Below are positions 28,631-37,137 of a stretch of 64,000 nucleotides of DNA, piece after piece. The notes below the pieces were generated by a model. It had not been told where the DNA came from and did not search any database. It worked only from the letters and a program-made list of their open reading frames with translations. Made by a program: the position numbers and the translations under genes. Every line of letters begins with the position of its first letter. Position 1 is the stretch's first letter. The stretch spans positions 2,970,680-3,034,679 of the forward strand of contig CP130741.1 in assembly GCA_030586155.1 (NCBI GenBank), written 5' to 3'. Origin of the DNA: Eubacteriaceae bacterium ES3. GTDB taxonomy: Bacteria > Bacillota > Clostridia > Eubacteriales > Eubacteriaceae.

Positions 28631-29815
28631 CTAATGCGTTAAAGCTGCCACGACTTCTTCAGTACTCACGACACCCCTAAGCCGTTTCTTTTTATCAATC
28701 ACGGCAATATCATAGGCACTTTCGTCAAGTTTACTGAAGGCTTCGTAAACAAAGGCATTACTCTCAATTGTTTCAAGTTCTTCAATAATAAACTGCTGAA
28801 TTGTCTTGTCTCCCTGTTCTGCCAGGGTTTGGGTTTCAACATATCCCAGCAGAACCTTAGTCTGATCGTCAACGACATAGCAAAAATCTCGATTATTTTC
28901 CTCGAGCCTTTTTAAAACATCTTGAGCTTTTTCTGCTGGCTTAGCCAATACAATCGGTTTGCGCATAATGGATTTTACTCTTAATATACGGGACTTGTCA
29001 ACATCTTCTGTGAAAGATCTGACGTAATCATTTGCAGGATTTTCAAAGAAGTCTTTTGGCTTACCAAGTTGCACTAAAGCACCGTCTTTAAGCAGGGCAA
29101 CCCGGTCACCGAGACGAAAAGCTTCATTCATATCGTGGGTAATAAAGATAATCGTTTTATTGATATAGGCTTCCATACTTAGAAGTTCGGTCTGCATTTC
29201 TCTTCGTATTAATGGATCCAGCGCACTAAAAGGCTCATCCATCAATAAGATTTCCGGTTCGTTGGTCAGGGCTCTAGCCAAACCAACACGCTGTTTCATT
29301 CCGCCTGAGAGATGTTTGGGGAAATATGTTTCCCAGCCTTCAAGACCGACCAGTTTAATGGCTTCTTCAGCCTTTTCTTTGCGTTCTTCCGGTGACACAT
29401 TCTGAACTTCCAGTCCGTATTCCACATTTCTCAAGACATTTCGGTGACTGAATAAACCAAAATGCTGAAAAACCATGGCGACTTTTTTACGTCTCAGATG
29501 CTGTAACTGATTTTTGTCATACTCACAGATATTTTCACCATCAATCAACACCTGGCCCCGGGTCGGAATGTTTAACATATTCAAGCAGCGAATCAGTGAA
29601 GATTTACCGCTTCCTGAAAGTCCTACGATGACAAACATCTCACCTTCTTCAATATCCAGGCTGATATTATTAACCCCAACTGCCAGTCCTGTCTCTTCTC
29701 TGACCTCCTGGATAGATTTTCCTTCATCCAGCATTTGAAGAGCGCGTTCCGGCTTTTTGCCAAACACCAGGGTCAGATCTTTGATACTAACTTTATAGTC
29801 TTCCATCCTATTCAC
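28631..29815 (-). CDS. opuAA: Glycine betaine ABC transporter ATPase with CBS domains
   Basis: The 394-residue OpuAA/ProV ATPase has Walker A (GLSGSGKSS), signature LSGGMKQRVGLARAL, Walker B (ILLMDEPFSALD) and a C-terminal tandem CBS region (about 275-394), which in OpuA senses ionic strength. Its start overlaps the permease stop by 8 bases, indicating coupling. Confidence 0.93.
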   Translation of the reverse strand: MNRMEDYKVSIKDLTLVFGKKPERALQMLDEGKSIQEVREETGLAVGVNNISLDIEEGEMFVIVGLSGSGKSSLIRCLNMLNIPTRGQVLIDGENICEYDKNQLQHLRRKKVAMVFQHFGLFSHRNVLRNVEYGLEVQNVSPEERKEKAEEAIKLVGLEGWETYFPKHLSGGMKQRVGLARALTNEPEILLMDEPFSALDPLIRREMQTELLSMEAYINKTIIFITHDMNEAFRLGDRVALLKDGALVQLGKPKDFFENPANDYVRSFTEDVDKSRILRVKSIMRKPIVLAKPAEKAQDVLKRLEENNRDFCYVVDDQTKVLLGYVETQTLAEQGDKTIQQFIIEELETIESNAFVYEAFSKLDESAYDIAVIDKKKRLRGVVSTEEVVAALTH

Positions 29816-30659
29816 TCTCCTTCATGTTATTTGCAGTTCCCTGCAGGACGCGGTCAAGTATAATGGCTAAAAAAACAATTCCTAACCCGGCCTGGAATCC
29901 ATCACCAATTTCCAGTCGTCTTATGGCAATCAGGACCTGTTCACCGATTCCTTTAGCCCCGATCATTGATGAAATAACAACCATCGACATGGCCATCATA
30001 GTTGTCTGATTGATTCCGGTCATGATGGTAGCCATAGCTTGGGGAAATTCAATCTTGAAAAGCATTTGTTTTGCTGTTGAACCAAAGGATTTCCCTGCTT
30101 CGATGACCTCCTTGTTCACATTGGAAATTCCCAAATAGGTCAATCTAATCAGTGGCGGCAAGGCATAAGTCGTCGTCGCAATAACCGCCGGGACAATACC
30201 AAAGCCAAAAAACATAATCGCCGGTAAAAGATAAACAAAGGAAGGCATGGTCTGCATCCCATCTAGAATTGGCATAATGATCTTTCTGGCCATTTCTTTT
30301 TTTGAAACCAGAATCCCCAGCGGAATACCAAACAGTATTGAAGCTAGCACTGAAATAATAACAATAGCCAGGGTATAAATCATCATCTCCCATAAACCAA
30401 AAAGACCGATTAATAACAGCATAAAAGCCAAACCTAGTCCAGTTCTCAAATTATATAGCTTCCAACCGGCAGCAAAAAGCGCAATAATTAAAAGCCACCA
30501 GGGAATAATCGAAATAACTCCTTGAACACTATAAAAAATACTTAAAATAACACTGCTGATGGCATCAAAAAGCCAATCAAGATTGATCATCAGCCAAGCG
30601 ACTGCGCGATCAATCGGCTCGGCAATTTCAAACCTCAGTGTCTCTGGAAATCCACCCAT
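29808..30659 (-). CDS. opuAB: Glycine betaine ABC transporter permease
   Basis: The 283-residue ProW/OpuAB-type permease has about seven membrane segments. The EAA loop is VIEAGKSFGSTAKQMLFKIEFPQAMATIM. The binding protein is not fused to it, unlike BusAB. Ribosome binding site GAGGAGG. Confidence 0.92.
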   Translation of the reverse strand: MGGFPETLRFEIAEPIDRAVAWLMINLDWLFDAISSVILSIFYSVQGVISIIPWWLLIIALFAAGWKLYNLRTGLGLAFMLLLIGLFGLWEMMIYTLAIVIISVLASILFGIPLGILVSKKEMARKIIMPILDGMQTMPSFVYLLPAIMFFGFGIVPAVIATTTYALPPLIRLTYLGISNVNKEVIEAGKSFGSTAKQMLFKIEFPQAMATIMTGINQTTMMAMSMVVISSMIGAKGIGEQVLIAIRRLEIGDGFQAGLGIVFLAIILDRVLQGTANNMKESE

Positions 30660-30863
30660 ACCTTTTTCCTCCTCTAATTGAATATAGAGATGGCTCTCTA
30701 TTTTCCTATTCTGACAGAATACAAACCAGCACCTGAAAGTGCTGCAGCTAACACGTTTCTGTCTTTTTTACTTTTTAGCCAGAAGCAGCTCCCTATCCTC
30801 TTTGCAAATAGCAAATCGCCGCTTCCTCAAACAATTGCATCTTAACCTTCTTTTTAAGAATAC

Positions 30864-30900
30864 ATTAGGCCTGAATTGTCATATCCAATTCAGGCCTAAT
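30864..30900. terminator. Perfect 15-bp hairpin between opuAC and opuAB
   Basis: ATTAGGCCTGAATTG (30864-30878) and its exact complement (30886-30900) with a 7-base loop. No good T-run follows, so it may be a processing or 3'-end-stabilising hairpin raising binding-protein yield. The rest of 30660-30959 holds a small hairpin (CAGCAC/GTGCTG near 30730) and no gene. Confidence 0.6.
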
Positions 30901-30959
30901 GCTTAGATACCTTTTCATCAGTCAACCAACAAAAAGATTATTAACAACTCAATATTTTC

Positions 30960-31928
30960 TTACGACTCTACATATGCCATGATTTTCTCAAAAGCGTCTG
31001 CCGTAACCATCCCTTCAATTAGGTCAGGATTTTGACTAATAAACCATTTTGCCGCTTCGGCTGCTTCAACTTCATTTTCCTGCATATAAGCCAATCCTTC
31101 ACTGGTTATAGCTGAAGATGTTGAATAGTTGCTTAAGAACTCAGTGATTTCTGGATAACGCTCTTCAAAATCGCTGGTCACAACAACGGTAACCGTAACT
31201 GCTGCAAATCCACCTTCACCTACTTCATAGCCTTCAGGACTATACTCAGTGTCACCAAGCAGAGTCATATCATAAAGTCCCATAATCCAGGTTGGTTCCC
31301 AATAATAACCGACCCATGGTTCACCTCTTTCATAGGCCCCAGATAAAGTCGCTGTTAAAGCTGCTGTGGAATCGATTGAACGGAAGGTATAGAACTCATC
31401 CAATCCATAGGCTTCCATTTTTCTCTGCATGAATGCTGTTACTTCCCAGCCTTCAGGTCCACCATAGATGATACCTAAATCTCCACCTTCAGGATCTGGA
31501 AACAGCTCTGGATATTTTTTTAAATCCTCAACTGTTTTTAAATCTGGTGCAATTGCATCCGGCCCTTCAACCATATAGGTTGGAACATAGAGCCCCTGGT
31601 AATCATCATCGAAATTAATACCTAATTCTACATAATTACCATCTGCAAGGTCTTGCTCATATGAAGGTATGTTATCACTCCACATTTCGACTACGACATC
31701 CATATCACCAGTTGTTAAGCCAGAGACTTCGACCGCTGTATCAGCGACAACGATTTCTGTTCCTACGCCATAACCTTCTTCTACAATAATCTTTACAATC
31801 TGATCATGGAATGCATTACTATCCCAATCACCTTCTCCAATGACAATCTTACTCTCCTCTTGTGGCGCACAAGCGGCCATCGCAAACACCATGACAAACG
31901 TCATGAGCAGTACCGTTAATCTTTTCAT
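30960..31928 (-). CDS. opuAC: Glycine betaine/quaternary amine substrate-binding lipoprotein
   Basis: The 322-residue OpuAC-family protein has a signal peptide with lipobox (FAMAACAPQ, Cys about 20). Aromatic residues likely to bind the quaternary ammonium group are in VVEMWSDNIP and GYYWEPTWIMG. Ribosome binding site GGAGGTG. It is the first gene of the operon, driven from a promoter overlapped by the BusR operator. The exact substrate (betaine, choline or proline betaine) is unproven. Confidence 0.9.
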   Translation of the reverse strand: MKRLTVLLMTFVMVFAMAACAPQEESKIVIGEGDWDSNAFHDQIVKIIVEEGYGVGTEIVVADTAVEVSGLTTGDMDVVVEMWSDNIPSYEQDLADGNYVELGINFDDDYQGLYVPTYMVEGPDAIAPDLKTVEDLKKYPELFPDPEGGDLGIIYGGPEGWEVTAFMQRKMEAYGLDEFYTFRSIDSTAALTATLSGAYERGEPWVGYYWEPTWIMGLYDMTLLGDTEYSPEGYEVGEGGFAAVTVTVVVTSDFEERYPEITEFLSNYSTSSAITSEGLAYMQENEVEAAEAAKWFISQNPDLIEGMVTADAFEKIMAYVES

Positions 31929-31968
31929 AACACCTCCGAATTGAACTAATATTTTTATGACGCACTAA

Positions 31969-32004
31969 AGTGACAACTTTATATTATCACACAAAGTTGT
32001 CACT
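31969..32004. promoter_or_regulatory. BusR operator
   Basis: AGTGACA (31969-31975), 22 bases, TGTCACT (31998-32004); the palindrome extends inward to 12-bp arms ending CTTT/AAAG. The half-site and spacing match what is reported for BusR operators (AGTGAC half-sites 22 bases apart). It surrounds the -10 of the opuAC promoter. Confidence 0.85.
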
Positions 32005-32010
32005 TGTCAA
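31981..32010 (-). promoter_or_regulatory. Sigma-A promoter of opuAC-opuAB-opuAA-busR
   Basis: On the minus strand TTGACA (32005-32010), 18 bases, TAATAT (31981-31986). The operator covers the spacer and the start site, so repressor binding would block RNA polymerase. Confidence 0.7.
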
Positions 32011-32013
32011 ATT

Positions 32014-33483
32014 TTACGAGTAATAACCTCTGGCTTCTTCACTCATGCTGATATAAATCGTTTTTAAACGACTGTAGGCTTCAAGGGCCGATTTATGGTT
32101 TTCCCGACCATATCCCGATTTTTTAATGCCGCCAAAGGGGGTCCCCGATGGGGCTAAATGATATTCATTTATCCAGAACAAACCGGTATCAATTTTTTTT
32201 GCCACCCTAAGGGCTCGGTTAATGTCTTTGGTCCAGCAGGCTCCAGCCAGTCCAAAATCATTGTCATTAGCCATCTCAATGGCTTCCTCTTCAGTTTTAA
32301 AGGGAATCACTACAAGAACTGGTCCAAATATTTCTTCCCGGGCAATCCGCATCTTGTTACTCACATCAGCAAATAATGTCGGCTCCATAAAATACCCTTT
32401 GTCAAAGGGAGGCCGGGTTATTCTTTTTCCGCCGCATACCAATCTTGCTCCTTCTTCAAGGCCAGTTTCGATATAAGAAAGAACAGTATCCAGCTGCTTC
32501 TGATTAATCAAGGTTCCCATCCGGGTCTCTCGTTCAATAGGATTTCCGACCCTTACTTTTTTAAAAATTTTAGCCAGTTTTTCAACCACCTCTTCGTAAA
32601 CGCTAGCCTCTACAAACAATCGAGACCCTGCATTACAAACTTGTCCCTGGCCGTATAGAATAGCCAAAGCCGCTCCTTCAATAGCTTTTTCCATCGGTGC
32701 ATCAGCAAAAATAATATTAGCCGACTTACCACCCAGTTCAAGTGTAGCCGGAACCAGAAGTTTGGCAGCGGCCTGACCAATACTTCTCCCTACTGGAGTG
32801 GAACCGGTGAAAGCAACCTTACTGATTCGCTCATCAGATATCATTGCCTGACCGACCACCGAACCAGCACCAGGCACCACATTTAAAACTCCCGGGGGGA
32901 TAATGTCCTTGGTTAACCGCGCCAGTTCAAGTAGCGACAAAGGGGTCTCTGCTGCCGGTTTAATAACGACACAATTGCCCGCTGCCAGAGCCGGCGCCAA
33001 TTTCCAGCCAGCCAGCAGAAAAGGGAAGTTCCAGGGAATGATCTGGGCTACCACACCATAAGGCTCTTTCATAATCATTGTGATATTTTCAAGATCATGA
33101 CTCAGGCATTCATCGGTTTCTACCCGTACCACACCGGCAAAGTAATCAAACTGATCGGCAATCGCAAGTATGTCCTCAACGGTCTCTTTAATCGGCTTAC
33201 CGCTATCTAATGATTCGATACGCGCTAACTGATTTATATTATCGTGAATCACATAGGCTATATCAGCAAGCAATGCTGCCCGCTCAGTAATTGACTTTTC
33301 CTTAAATGTGACTTGCGCCTCGGTAGCTGCCGTTACAGCTTTTTCTACATCTGTCCCCGATCCTTTTGAAACTTCGGCCAGCTGTTCTCCGGTTGCTGGA
33401 TTATAAACCTCCAACACTTCTCTGTTGGCCGCATCTACAAACTCACCATTTATAAATAATCCATATTTTTGAACTTTCAACAT
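32014..33483 (-). CDS. NAD(P)-dependent aldehyde dehydrogenase
   Basis: The 489-residue enzyme has the oxyanion/NAD residues of the family: IIPWNFPFLLAGWKLAPALAAGN, FTGSTPVGRSIG, LELGGKSAN (general base Glu) and GQGQVCNAGSR (catalytic Cys). It lies between the betaine operon and the 2-oxoacid decarboxylase-like gene on the same strand. Betaine aldehyde dehydrogenase is possible, but the neighbouring decarboxylase suggests it oxidises the aldehyde made by that enzyme. Confidence 0.88.
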   Translation of the reverse strand: MLKVQKYGLFINGEFVDAANREVLEVYNPATGEQLAEVSKGSGTDVEKAVTAATEAQVTFKEKSITERAALLADIAYVIHDNINQLARIESLDSGKPIKETVEDILAIADQFDYFAGVVRVETDECLSHDLENITMIMKEPYGVVAQIIPWNFPFLLAGWKLAPALAAGNCVVIKPAAETPLSLLELARLTKDIIPPGVLNVVPGAGSVVGQAMISDERISKVAFTGSTPVGRSIGQAAAKLLVPATLELGGKSANIIFADAPMEKAIEGAALAILYGQGQVCNAGSRLFVEASVYEEVVEKLAKIFKKVRVGNPIERETRMGTLINQKQLDTVLSYIETGLEEGARLVCGGKRITRPPFDKGYFMEPTLFADVSNKMRIAREEIFGPVLVVIPFKTEEEAIEMANDNDFGLAGACWTKDINRALRVAKKIDTGLFWINEYHLAPSGTPFGGIKKSGYGRENHKSALEAYSRLKTIYISMSEEARGYYS

Positions 33484-33621
33484 ATTTCCTTTCTCTTATC
33501 ATAAACAAGACTTTTTATATATTCTTACTTAAATAACTGCTATGTTTTCCGATAAGTATACTTAATACCATGATTTTTCTCATCCATTTATATGTACAAT
33601 ACAAGTTAAAAAACGACTAGC

Positions 33622-35244
33622 TTATTCACCTCTTTGCCAATGATTGATATTAATTTCAATAATCGTCGGCTGTTCTTTTTTAAAGCTGTCGGTTAGTGCT
33701 GTTTTTAGTTCTTCTTTATTTACTGGCATTACCCCATCAATATCATAGGCCCTTGCCAGTTTTAAAAAGTTAGGGTTTTTATTGTCAACAGCAATAAAAG
33801 AGTCAAAGCCCATAGCAGCTTCATTTCTTTTTATTTCACCGTAACCACCATTGTTCCAGATGACAATCGGAATTGGCAATTTTTGTTCACAGGCCACTGC
33901 CACTTCCTGCATGGTAAACTGAAAACCACCGTCACCAATTAAAGCAATCATGTTTTTCTCAGGATTAGCCACTTTAGCACCAATCGCCGCTGGCATCGAA
34001 TAACCAAGGGTACCGAACCCTACCGGATGTAAAAAAGTTCTGGGGGCTAAGCTATCATATTCACTCAAGGCAATATAAGCGGCTGTGGTCATATCTGCCA
34101 GAAGGATTTCTTCCTCTCCTAATGACTCTCTAAAAACCGATAAGACCTCCATCGCCATATCGTAGGTTTTATCATTTCCAGTAACAGCTGGACCAGTTTG
34201 GATAGCCGCTTCTTTGAGCGCTTTAATTTTAGCTTCCGGTTTAAAATCTTTCACTTCAAGCATTGGTAATATGCTTTCCAGTAAAATCTTACAATCGCCT
34301 TTAACGCCATAATCAGCAGGTACATTTCTATAGAATGCGTCACTGTCAATGTCAAACTGCAGCAGCTGTCCTTTAAGCTTTAAGTCATTTTCCCATAAAT
34401 CAGTGGGTGACAGCTGAGTTCCTAATGCCAGGACCAAATCAGATTCTTCCACATACTGGCGAACCCCTTTAAAGGGTAAACGGGTTCCCAGACACAAATC
34501 ATCTTGATCTGATACTACACCCTTCCCGGCACAGCTAGAAACTACCGCTGCTTTAATTTTCTGACTGAGGTTTCTTACTTCTTTTGCTGCATCAACCGCA
34601 CCACCGCCTGTAATAATAGTAACCTGCTTAGCCTGATTTATCATATCTGCCGCTTTTTTCAGCTGATCTTCATAAGCTGTCATACATATCGTAGGTACAG
34701 TTTTACAAGACGAATCTAAAAGAACTGTTTCTGCTAATATATCTAAAGGCACTTCCGCATGAACTGGTCCCGGTCGACCAGAAACTGCTAACCGGTAGGC
34801 TGCTGCAATCGTCTCCTGTATCTTATCGGCAGAACTGACCCGTCGACTTTCTTTAGCCACTGCCCCAGCAACAATTGTAGAATTTCTAAGCTCATGAAGA
34901 AACCCCGTAGACTGATTCATAATCGTTGTCGGCAGCTGGCTGGAAATGACTACCATGGGAACGGCATCCAGATAAGCCTGACCCATTGCAGTCAGGATAT
35001 TGGTCAAACCCGGTCCAGTAATGACAATCGCCGTTCCTGGCTTGCCCGTGCTTCTCCCATAACCATCAGCCATGAAACCGGCCCCACTTTCATTTCGGGT
35101 TGTGATATGTTTAATCTTGCTTTTGGAAAGGGCCTCGTAAATTTTTAAATTATGGACACCAGGAATTCCAAAAACGGTATCCACACCAATTTTTTCCAAG
35201 GCATCGACAAGCAGCTGACCGCCTGTCATTTTAATTTCTGACAT
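33622..35244 (-). CDS. ThDP-dependent 2-oxoacid decarboxylase (AruI/acetolactate synthase-like)
   Basis: The 540-residue protein has the pyrimidine domain with catalytic Glu (TTRNESGAGFMADGYGR), a central domain, and the ThDP/Mg motif (GDGGFQFTMQEVAVACEQKLPI...WNNGGYGE). The opening GIPGVHNLKIYEAL resembles 5-guanidino-2-oxopentanoate decarboxylase (AruI) more than true acetolactate synthases; there is no regulatory subunit gene. With the aldehyde dehydrogenase downstream it would turn a 2-oxoacid into a shorter acid. Divergent from the GntR regulator. Confidence 0.8.
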   Translation of the reverse strand: MSEIKMTGGQLLVDALEKIGVDTVFGIPGVHNLKIYEALSKSKIKHITTRNESGAGFMADGYGRSTGKPGTAIVITGPGLTNILTAMGQAYLDAVPMVVISSQLPTTIMNQSTGFLHELRNSTIVAGAVAKESRRVSSADKIQETIAAAYRLAVSGRPGPVHAEVPLDILAETVLLDSSCKTVPTICMTAYEDQLKKAADMINQAKQVTIITGGGAVDAAKEVRNLSQKIKAAVVSSCAGKGVVSDQDDLCLGTRLPFKGVRQYVEESDLVLALGTQLSPTDLWENDLKLKGQLLQFDIDSDAFYRNVPADYGVKGDCKILLESILPMLEVKDFKPEAKIKALKEAAIQTGPAVTGNDKTYDMAMEVLSVFRESLGEEEILLADMTTAAYIALSEYDSLAPRTFLHPVGFGTLGYSMPAAIGAKVANPEKNMIALIGDGGFQFTMQEVAVACEQKLPIPIVIWNNGGYGEIKRNEAAMGFDSFIAVDNKNPNFLKLARAYDIDGVMPVNKEELKTALTDSFKKEQPTIIEININHWQRGE

Positions 35245-35274
35245 ATTAACCTCCAGGTTATTGATTTATTTATC

Positions 35275-35286
35275 AATATATTATAT
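35275..35286. promoter_or_regulatory. Candidate GntR operator in the divergent promoter region
   Basis: AATATATTATAT occurs here and twice more upstream of the D-2-hydroxyacid dehydrogenase gene. The surrounding 35270-35310 is a run of imperfect AT palindromes. AT-rich sequence makes chance occurrence possible. Confidence 0.4.
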
Positions 35287-35328
35287 ATTAATATAATAAT
35301 ATATTTTATTATGGCGAAAGGAAGTCCT

Positions 35329-35976
35329 ATGTCACAAATTCAATCTTTACGCGACCATGTCTGCAGCTATATCCATGAGAAAATTAAGGATGGTGGACTG
35401 GTTCCCCATGAAAAACTGAGCGAAGCACAAATCTGTAGCGACTTGAAAATAAGCCGCACGCCGGCTCGGGAAGCCCTGATTATGCTGGCTACCGAACACA
35501 TCATTGACTATGTTCCCCGAAAGGGCTTTTATGTCAAAAAAATTACTGTTGAAGATATGCTGGAATATTACAGTCTGATGAGCAACCTCGATGCTTTTGC
35601 CGCCAGTCTGGCTATCGACCACCTGACACAAAAAGATTATCAGCGTATGGAAGAACTGATCGCCAAAACAAATCTGGCTATTGAATATGACAATCTTGAT
35701 GATTTCATTGCACTGCAGGAAGCATTTCATCAGGTTTACATCAGTAAATCCCATAACACCCCCCTTATTGAAACCATTGCTTCCTTAAGCTCGCGCTACA
35801 TTCCGCTGACTTACAATAAAAAGAAAGTCGATCAAAAAACATACAAGGAACTGCTTTACAAAAGCAATGAGGGGCATAAGAAAATGCTTGATTATTTTAT
35901 TAACCGCGAAAAAAATCTTTTGGCTGATTACATCAAGACGATTCATTGGGAAACAACAGATGTTGACTTCTTATAA
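35329..35976 (+). CDS. GntR-family (FadR/FCD subfamily) regulator
   Basis: The 215-residue protein has a winged helix (about 10-70, EAQICSDLKISRTPAREALIML) and an FCD-type helical effector domain (LQEAFHQVYISKSHNTPLIETI). ATG 35329 has GAAAGGAAG upstream; ATG 35311 does not. It is divergent from the decarboxylase and followed by the dehydrogenase, so it probably controls both in response to a carboxylic acid. Confidence 0.85.
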   Translation: MSQIQSLRDHVCSYIHEKIKDGGLVPHEKLSEAQICSDLKISRTPAREALIMLATEHIIDYVPRKGFYVKKITVEDMLEYYSLMSNLDAFAASLAIDHLTQKDYQRMEELIAKTNLAIEYDNLDDFIALQEAFHQVYISKSHNTPLIETIASLSSRYIPLTYNKKKVDQKTYKELLYKSNEGHKKMLDYFINREKNLLADYIKTIHWETTDVDFL

Positions 35977-35998
35977 TCACCGTTTTTATAAAATATAT

Positions 35999-36024
35999 AA
36001 TATATTATATTAAATATATTATAT
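35999..36024. promoter_or_regulatory. Tandem candidate GntR operators before the hydroxyacid dehydrogenase
   Basis: Two exact copies of AATATATTATAT (35999-36010 and 36013-36024), the sequence also found at 35275-35286 in the regulator's own upstream region. Confidence 0.45.
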
Positions 36025-36089
36025 TTTCTTGTAACTGTCAAATTGGCATACTCTGTCAATTTAAAAAATTACTCAGAAAGCAGGTAAAA

Positions 36090-37076
36090 ATGCAAAAAAA
36101 ATCACTAAAAATCGTCATCAGCGACTTTGAAAATGCTTTAAACAGAGATCTGGAATTCGAAAAGGAATTAATTCATAAAATAATTCCAGATGCCGAAGTT
36201 ATTATTCATCCATTTAAGAATCAGGAAAGTCTTTATCAGACTCTAGCAGATGCAGATGGTCTTCTAACCGCCTATCTGACGATGGACAAAGACTTTTTTG
36301 ATCATTGCCCTTCCCTCAAAGCCATCAGTATTAATGCCACGGGCTATACCTGTGTGGATTTGAACGAAGCCAAAGAAAGAAATGTGGCCGTCTGTGCTAT
36401 CAGAGAATACTGTACCGAAGAAGTAGCCGACTTTGCCATGGCACTACTGCTTAACCTGGCAAAAAAAATCAAACAGCACCAGGACAATCTGGAAAATAAA
36501 AACCTCTGGAATTATGAACTGGTCGGGGAAGTTATGGCACTTCGTGACAGCACCCTGGCTATTTTCGGATTTGGCCGGATTGGACAGGCTCTTGCCAGTA
36601 GGGCCAAAGCTTTCGGGATGAAAATTCTGGCAGTTGACCCCTTTCTGCCTGAAGAAGTTGCCAGAGAGCTTGGTGTCTCTTTGGTCGATGCACAATATGC
36701 CATGGAGCGGGCTGATATTATCAGTAACCATATGAGTGTCAGCACGAATAACGCTGCCATGTTTGATAAAAACTTTTTTATCGGTCTTAAAAAGAAACCT
36801 ATTTTTCTCAACCTGGCCCGGGGCGCTAGTGTTGATGAGTCAGCTTTAGTGGAAGCATTAGATAGCGGTCTGGTTTCTGCCGCAGGTCTTGATGTGCTGG
36901 TTGATGAAAACCCCAATACCGCTCTACATCCGCTTTTTATCCGCAGCAATGTGATTATTACTCCCCATGCTGCCTTTTATTCCCAGGCTTCAATGAGAAA
37001 ACTGCAGAAAATATCCTGCAATAATTTGAGCTATTGCCTGACCGGCCAATTTGATTTGACAGATCATCTGCTGTAA
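36090..37076 (+). CDS. D-isomer-specific 2-hydroxyacid dehydrogenase
   Basis: The 328-residue NAD-dependent enzyme has the Rossmann motif GFGRIGQALASRA (about 150), and the catalytic Arg, Glu and His in NLARGASVDESAL, DVLVDENP and ITPHAAFYS. It interconverts a D-2-hydroxyacid and a 2-oxoacid, and so could supply or drain the substrate of the adjacent ThDP enzyme. Ribosome binding site AAAGCAGG. Confidence 0.88.
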   Translation: MQKKSLKIVISDFENALNRDLEFEKELIHKIIPDAEVIIHPFKNQESLYQTLADADGLLTAYLTMDKDFFDHCPSLKAISINATGYTCVDLNEAKERNVAVCAIREYCTEEVADFAMALLLNLAKKIKQHQDNLENKNLWNYELVGEVMALRDSTLAIFGFGRIGQALASRAKAFGMKILAVDPFLPEEVARELGVSLVDAQYAMERADIISNHMSVSTNNAAMFDKNFFIGLKKKPIFLNLARGASVDESALVEALDSGLVSAAGLDVLVDENPNTALHPLFIRSNVIITPHAAFYSQASMRKLQKISCNNLSYCLTGQFDLTDHLL

Positions 37077-37080
37077 TAGC

Positions 37081-37115
37081 AAAGTCCGAAGTAACATTTG
37101 TCTACTTCGGACTTT
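37081..37115. terminator. Bidirectional terminator
   Basis: AAAGTCCGAAGTA (37081-37093) and its exact complement (37103-37115) with T-rich ends on both strands, between two convergent genes. Confidence 0.8.
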
Positions 37116-37137
37116 ATTGTTTTTAATGAAAATAATT

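Noticed and set aside
31969-32004. Reading the BusR palindrome as a terminator for the aldehyde dehydrogenase
   Set aside because: There is no T-run on the minus strand after it, and it matches the BusR ruler spacing and overlaps a promoter.
32014-33483. Naming the dehydrogenase betaine aldehyde dehydrogenase from its place beside opuA
   Set aside because: The BusR operator separates it from opuA and it sits with a 2-oxoacid decarboxylase-like gene, so specificity is left open.
33622-35244. Acetolactate synthase (ilvB)
   Set aside because: No small subunit gene or other branched-chain genes nearby and the N-terminal motif is closer to AruI-type decarboxylases.
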